NCBI GenBank assembly: GCA_027356675.1
Contig: DAHVXO010000318.1
Span: forward strand, 1-11,687
Origin: Symbiobacteriaceae bacterium
GTDB taxonomy: Bacteria; Bacillota_E; Symbiobacteriia; Symbiobacteriales; Symbiobacteriaceae
Length of the DNA stretch: 11,687 bases
Direction: 5' to 3'
Shown: positions 8,469-11,687 of the stretch, one piece after another
Layout of the letters: every line of letters starts with the position of its first letter
Position numbering within the stretch: the first letter of the stretch is position 1
The notes under the pieces: generated by a model
Databases searched by the model: none
Told to the model about the DNA's origin: nothing
The model's input: the letters and a program-made list of their open reading frames with translations, nothing else
Position numbers and translations under genes: made by a program

Positions 8469-9761
8469 ATGTCGTTTTACGATAAGACGCTTCTGCCCGG
8501 GGGACTGAAGGTCGTCACCGAAACGATTCCGCACGTGCGCAGCGCCTCGGTGGGCGTTTGGGTGGCCGCCGGCAGTTGCTGGGAGAGCCCGGTCAACATG
8601 GGCATCTCACACTTCATCGAGCACCTGGTCTTCAAGGGCACCGCCCGGCGCAACGCCCGGCAAATCGCCCGGGAGATCGACGGCCGGGGCGGAAACCTCA
8701 ACGCCTTCACATCGAAGGAGCATACGTGCTTCTATGCCAAGGTGCTCGATGAGCACCTGCCGATCGCGGTGGATGTGTTGGCGGATATGCTACAGCATTC
8801 GCTGTTCGACCCCGCGGAGATCGCCAAGGAGAAGGGCGTCGTGATCGAGGAGATCAAGATGTATGAGGATGTGCCCGATGACCTCGTCCACGATCTCTTT
8901 GCCACCGCACTCTGGTCCGGCCATGCGCTGGGCCAGCCGATTGTCGGCACCGAGGCGACCGTTCAGGGATTCACCCGGGACGAGATCCTGGGATACATGC
9001 ACGATCATTACGTGCCCGGGCATGTGGTCGTGGCGGCCGCCGGGAACTTGCAGCACGAGGCGTTCGTGGAGAGCGTCGCGAGGCAATTTGGGCCCCTGTT
9101 TGCCCGCCCGCGCTCGACTGTGCGCGGCTGGCCGCCGGACCCGGCGGAGACGAACAACTCCCGGGCGCTGCTGCGGGTCAAAGAGACCGAGCAGGCGCAC
9201 ATGGTGGTCGGCATGAAGGGGCTCCATCAGGACCATGACGACCTATACGCCTTGCACCTGCTTAACACGGTGCTGGGTGGGTCCACCTCCAGCCGGCTTT
9301 TTCAGGAGATCCGCGAGGAGCGGGGCCTGGCCTACTCGGTCTACAGCTTCCAGTCAAGCTTCCGCGATACCGGAAACTTCGCCGTTTACGCCGGGGTCTC
9401 GCCCACGGTCATGGAGCAGGTGCTGGATCTGATTCTAAGGGACCTGCGGCAAGCCGGGCGGGAGGGCATTACCGCCGAAGAGCTGGCGGAGGCCAAGGAG
9501 CAAGTGAAGGGCCAGATCATGCTCGGGCTGGAGTCCACCTCGGGCCGCATGAACCGGTTGGGGCGCGGCGAACTGAGCCTGGGCCGGGTCCTGAGCCCTG
9601 ACGAGATCACGGCCCGGATCGACGCCGTGACACAGGATGCGGTGCACGAACTGGCCCACAAGCTGCTGCTGAACGAGCCCGTGGTCCTCTCGGTTGTGGG
9701 TCCCGGTCTGGACAAGGTAGGCTGGAAATCATTTGGGTTCGGGGAGGTGCAGCATGGTTGA
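8469..9761 (+). CDS. M16 family zinc peptidase (processing-peptidase-like)
   Basis: A 430-residue M16 peptidase, related to the mitochondrial processing peptidase beta subunit and to the Bacillus YmxG/MlpA type. The inverted zinc motif HxxEH is present as H48-F-I-E51-H52 (GISHFIEHLVFKGT), with the third ligand E128 in VIEEIKMYED 76 residues on. NLNAFTSKEHTCFYAKVL lies between them. The C-terminal half-domain carries LGGSTSSRLFQEIREERG and LAYSVYSF, the Arg/Tyr motif of the family. No signal peptide or membrane segment is seen, so it is probably cytoplasmic. AGGGAGG lies 7 nt before the ATG. The place after pnp and before dut resembles Gram-positive neighbourhoods. Natural substrates are unknown. 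It overlaps dut by 8 nt. Confidence 0.92.
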   Translation: MSFYDKTLLPGGLKVVTETIPHVRSASVGVWVAAGSCWESPVNMGISHFIEHLVFKGTARRNARQIAREIDGRGGNLNAFTSKEHTCFYAKVLDEHLPIAVDVLADMLQHSLFDPAEIAKEKGVVIEEIKMYEDVPDDLVHDLFATALWSGHALGQPIVGTEATVQGFTRDEILGYMHDHYVPGHVVVAAAGNLQHEAFVESVARQFGPLFARPRSTVRGWPPDPAETNNSRALLRVKETEQAHMVVGMKGLHQDHDDLYALHLLNTVLGGSTSSRLFQEIREERGLAYSVYSFQSSFRDTGNFAVYAGVSPTVMEQVLDLILRDLRQAGREGITAEELAEAKEQVKGQIMLGLESTSGRMNRLGRGELSLGRVLSPDEITARIDAVTQDAVHELAHKLLLNEPVVLSVVGPGLDKVGWKSFGFGEVQHG

Positions 9762-10203
9762 GCGCAGGTTTGCCCCGGTTGCGGCCTACGCCGGGCGTGT
9801 GACGCTGCCCGCCCGTAAGACTGCCCGCTCCGCCGGCTACGACCTGGAGGCGGCGGACGATGTCACGGTGGCTCCAGGAGAGGTCGCCCTTATTCCCACA
9901 GGTCTGAAGGCCTACATGGGCGAAGACGATGTGCTGCTACTGTACATTCGCAGCTCCCTGTCCGTCAAGCGAGCCCTCATGCTGGCCAATGGCGTCGGTG
10001 TCGTCGACGCCGATTACGCCGACAACCCGGACAATGAAGGTCACATCATGGTGGCTGTGTACAACCATGGATCCGCTCCAATCCAGGTCGCCAAGGGTGA
10101 GCGAGTGGCGCAGGGCATGTTCGTGCACTTCCTTGCAACTGTGGACGATACCGCAGGCGGACAGCGCACGGGTGGCTTTGGCAGCACGGGGTCGCGCGGT
10201 TAG
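9754..10203 (+). CDS. dut: Deoxyuridine 5'-triphosphate nucleotidohydrolase (dUTPase)
   Basis: dUTPase splits dUTP to dUMP and pyrophosphate, keeping uracil out of DNA and feeding thymidylate synthesis. The 149-residue protein carries all five motifs of the trimeric family. They are SAGYDLEA (26-33), IRSSLSVK (65-72), NGVGVVDADYADNPDNEGHI (79 on, with catalytic D85), KGERVAQGMF, and the C-terminal RTGGFGSTG that closes over the active site. The insert ADNPDNEGH after DADY resembles the variant found in Gram-positive and phage enzymes rather than the DADYRGE form. GGGGAGG lies 6 nt before the ATG, and the start overlaps the end of the peptidase gene by 8 nt, so the two are probably coupled. 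Confidence 0.95.
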   Translation: MVERRFAPVAAYAGRVTLPARKTARSAGYDLEAADDVTVAPGEVALIPTGLKAYMGEDDVLLLYIRSSLSVKRALMLANGVGVVDADYADNPDNEGHIMVAVYNHGSAPIQVAKGERVAQGMFVHFLATVDDTAGGQRTGGFGSTGSRG

Positions 10204-10294
10204 CGCCGCCCCACAGTCACCGGGGCATCGGAACTTCTCACGCTACTGCGGCGAGCATTCCTCGGAACCGGTTTCCAGAACTTGCAGAGATAAT

Positions 10295-10337
10295 AGGAAG
10301 TCCTGTAAAAAATCGGTGGATGGGTGCAGGACTTCTT
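10295..10337 (+). repeat. 11-bp inverted repeat in AT-rich dut-cheW gap
   Basis: AGGAAGTCCTG (10295-10305) is complementary to CAGGACTTCTT (10327-10337) with one G-U pair, around a 21-nt loop starting TAAAAAATC. The right arm runs into TTTGTATTTATG, so it could act as a weak terminator for dut. Alternatively it could be an operator or leader element for the chemotaxis genes. The large loop makes terminator function uncertain. Confidence 0.5.
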
Positions 10338-10341
10338 TGTA

Positions 10342-10369
10342 TTTATGTTGAATTCCAAGCTTATATATT
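10342..10369 (+). promoter_or_regulatory. Weak candidate promoter before cheW
   Basis: TATATT at 10364-10369 is a good -10 box within the most AT-rich part of the window, but the fitting -35 (TTTATG at 10342-10347, 16-nt spacer) is poor. No flagellar SigD-type pattern (TAAA then GCCGATAA) was found. A promoter is expected here because the function of the genes changes; the exact site is a guess. Confidence 0.3.
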
Positions 10370-10399
10370 TTTGTTGAAGAATGAGCGGGGGTTAAGCGT

Positions 10400-10852
10400 A
10401 TGGAATCCGGCGTTGCGGAGAACAAGGTAGTTATTTTCTCCGTTGGGCGCGAGGAATACGCCGTCTCCATCCAAAGCGTGAAGGAAGTCGTGCCGTGGAG
10501 CCAACCGACTCCCGTGCCGGATGCTCCGCCGATGGTGGAGGGCGTGGTCGACCTGCGTGGCGATTTCATCCCTGTGGTCGACCTGGGCCGGCGCTTCGGC
10601 ATGGGCCGCTCCCGGGAGGCTGCCCAGGCGCGCATCATGGTCATTGAAATCGGCGGTCGCCAGGCTGGGTTCGTGGTCGATGACGTCACGGAGGTTTATG
10701 CACCGCCGCCGGGTTCCGTTACGCCGCCGTCGCCGCTGATCCACCGGAGACACGGGGACTCGGTGGTATCTGGGATCATGAAGGCCGGCGAAAACCGCCT
10801 GGTGGTTCTGGTCGACGCTGCCAAGATTCTCGCCGAGGGGCTGCTCGGTTGA
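10400..10852 (+). CDS. cheW: Chemotaxis adaptor protein CheW (first copy)
   Basis: CheW couples chemoreceptors to the CheA kinase in membrane-associated arrays. The 150-residue product is a single CheW domain. It shows VVIFSVGREEYAVSIQSVKEVV (10-31), then the hallmark VEGVVDLRGDFIPVVDLGRR (46 on, LRG at 52-54), then MVIEIGGRQAGFVVDDVTEV and a final strand LVVLVDAAKIL. A proline-rich segment (PPPGSVTPPSP) occupies the usual linker between the two subdomains. GGGGG at 10387-10391 is the only weak ribosome site before the ATG. The gene follows an AT-rich gap and is followed by a second, clearly different cheW 46 nt on, then cheA, so it opens a chemotaxis operon. Confidence 0.93.
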   Translation: MESGVAENKVVIFSVGREEYAVSIQSVKEVVPWSQPTPVPDAPPMVEGVVDLRGDFIPVVDLGRRFGMGRSREAAQARIMVIEIGGRQAGFVVDDVTEVYAPPPGSVTPPSPLIHRRHGDSVVSGIMKAGENRLVVLVDAAKILAEGLLG

Positions 10853-10869
10853 GATAGTCCCGCTACACT
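10841..10869 (+). promoter_or_regulatory. Possible promoter before second cheW
   Basis: CTGCTC (10841-10846) and TACACT (10864-10869) are 17 nt apart. The hexamers and spacing are nearly the same as in the rpsO promoter candidate (TTGCTC-17-TACACT). There is no extended -10, so this is a tentative match only. Confidence 0.25.
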
Positions 10870-10898
10870 GACAACTGGCGCCAAACGGAGGGCGTGGA

Positions 10899-11384
10899 AT
10901 GCATGCACAAACGACTACTCAGGAACTTAAGCAGATTGTAGTGTTCCAACTCGGACAGGAATTGTATGGTGCTGATATCGCCGTGGTCCGGGAAGTCGGG
11001 CCGCTATTGCGCGTCACGCGGGTTCCGCGGACACCCCGCTACGTGGAAGGTGTCACGAACCTGCGCGGCCGTGTGATCCCAGTGGTTGACCTCCGCCGCC
11101 GCCTGGGTCTGCCGGTCAAGGCTGCCACCAAGGCGACTCGCATCGCGGTGGCCGATCTGGAGGGCGGGCAGGTCGGTATGATCGTGGATGCTGTTCTGGA
11201 AGTCTTGCGAATCCCTGTCAGTCAGATTGAGCTGCCTACCCTCATGATTGCCAAGGTCGACGCCGACTATGTGCAGGGCGTAGCCAAGGTCGACCAGCGA
11301 CTGATTATCTTGCTGGATCTCGCCCGGGTGCTTGAGCGAGAAGAGCGACGGGTGGCCCTGGAGGGAAACGGACATGGGATTTGA
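10899..11384 (+). CDS. cheW: Chemotaxis adaptor protein CheW (second copy)
   Basis: A 161-residue single CheW domain, distinct from the first copy. It shows KQIVVFQLGQELYGADIAVV (11-30), VEGVTNLRGRVIPVVDLRRR with LRG at 55-57, then IAVADLEGGQVGMIVDAVLE and VAKVDQRLIILLDLARVL. The sequence VTNLRGRVIPVVDLR is closer to the canonical CheW consensus than the first copy (VVDLRGDFIPVVDLG), so this may be the main CheA partner. That is inference. A charged tail (EREERRVALEGNGHGI) follows the domain. ACGGAGGG lies 6 nt before the ATG. The last 11 nt overlap the cheA start, so the two proteins are probably made in a coupled way. Confidence 0.94.
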   Translation: MHAQTTTQELKQIVVFQLGQELYGADIAVVREVGPLLRVTRVPRTPRYVEGVTNLRGRVIPVVDLRRRLGLPVKAATKATRIAVADLEGGQVGMIVDAVLEVLRIPVSQIELPTLMIAKVDADYVQGVAKVDQRLIILLDLARVLEREERRVALEGNGHGI

Positions 11385-11687
11385 TTTTGACACCACTGCC
11401 GAGGACATCAAGGTCTTTCTGGACGAAGCAGAAGAACTGCTTCAGCTGATGGAAGCCGACATCCTCAAGCTTGAGAAGGAGTCGGACAACCCGGAGCACC
11501 TGAAGGAGATCTTCCGGGCGGCGCACACCCTCAAGGGGTCATCGGCAACGCTCGGCCATAAGAAAATGGCCGAGGTCACCCACTCCATGGAGAATGTGCT
11601 GGACAAGCTCCGCAAGGGGAGGCTGAAGGTCAGCACGGACGTCGTCAATACGCTGTTCGCGTGCCTGGATGTCTTCAAGGCGTTCAA
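11374..11687 (+). CDS. cheA: Chemotaxis histidine kinase CheA, N-terminal part (3' end outside window)
   Basis: The frame is open from ATG 11374 to the window edge, giving 104 residues. GGAGGG at 11360-11365 lies 8 nt upstream. The product is a histidine phosphotransfer (Hpt, P1) domain: an N-terminal helix (VFLDEAEELLQLMEADILKLE), then IFRAAHTLKGSSATLG, in which H51 is the expected phosphorylated histidine, followed by HSMENVLDKLRKG. This motif order and the place directly after two cheW genes identify CheA. CheA passes phosphate to CheY and CheB in response to receptors. The kinase, dimerisation and CheW-binding domains lie beyond the window. Confidence 0.92.
   Translation, partial: MGFDFDTTAEDIKVFLDEAEELLQLMEADILKLEKESDNPEHLKEIFRAAHTLKGSSATLGHKKMAEVTHSMENVLDKLRKGRLKVSTDVVNTLFACLDVFKAF

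Noticed and set aside
10204..10399. A cyclic-di-GMP riboswitch before cheW
   Set aside because: The gap is long enough and such elements can precede motility genes, but I could not find the conserved core or paired arms of the GEMM class.

Overview
The window reads as a stretch of a high-GC, Gram-positive chromosome, most like a Firmicutes/Clostridia-type lineage such as Symbiobacterium or Thermaerobacter. That assignment is inference. It rests on gene order (infB, ylxP/DUF503, rbfA, nrnA-type DHH phosphoesterase, truB, ribF, then rpsO, pnp, an M16 peptidase and dut), purine-rich Shine-Dalgarno sites 6-10 nt before most starts, and frequent GTG starts. All genes are on the + strand. No transposon, phage gene, tRNA, rRNA or CRISPR array is visible.

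Region 1 (1-5071) is a translation and RNA-maturation operon. It holds the 3' end of infB, ylxP, rbfA, the nanoRNase/pAp phosphatase gene, truB, ribF and an rsuA-like pseudouridine synthase. Several genes overlap or abut, which suggests translational coupling. A strong 15-bp hairpin lies between infB and ylxP.

Region 2 (5058-8442) begins with a promoter inside the end of the rsuA-like gene, followed by a structured leader, rpsO and a textbook intrinsic terminator. Next comes a small membrane protein with a zinc-finger anti-sigma (ZAS) signature and no sigma-factor gene nearby. After it lies a 217-nt leader rich in alternative GGTCC/GGACC pairings, then pnp and a GC-rich terminator-like hairpin.

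Region 3 (8469-10203) holds an M16 zinc peptidase overlapping dut. Region 4 (10204-11687) starts with an AT-rich intergenic stretch carrying a long inverted repeat. It is followed by two different cheW genes and the 5' end of cheA, which is cut by the window edge, so a chemotaxis operon begins here.

Most of the window is ordinary housekeeping sequence. I see no convincing wholly new system. The points most worth a second look are the orphan ZAS membrane protein, the possible SD-masking leaders of rpsO and pnp, the altered FAD-synthetase motif in RibF, and the AT-rich dyad before the chemotaxis genes.
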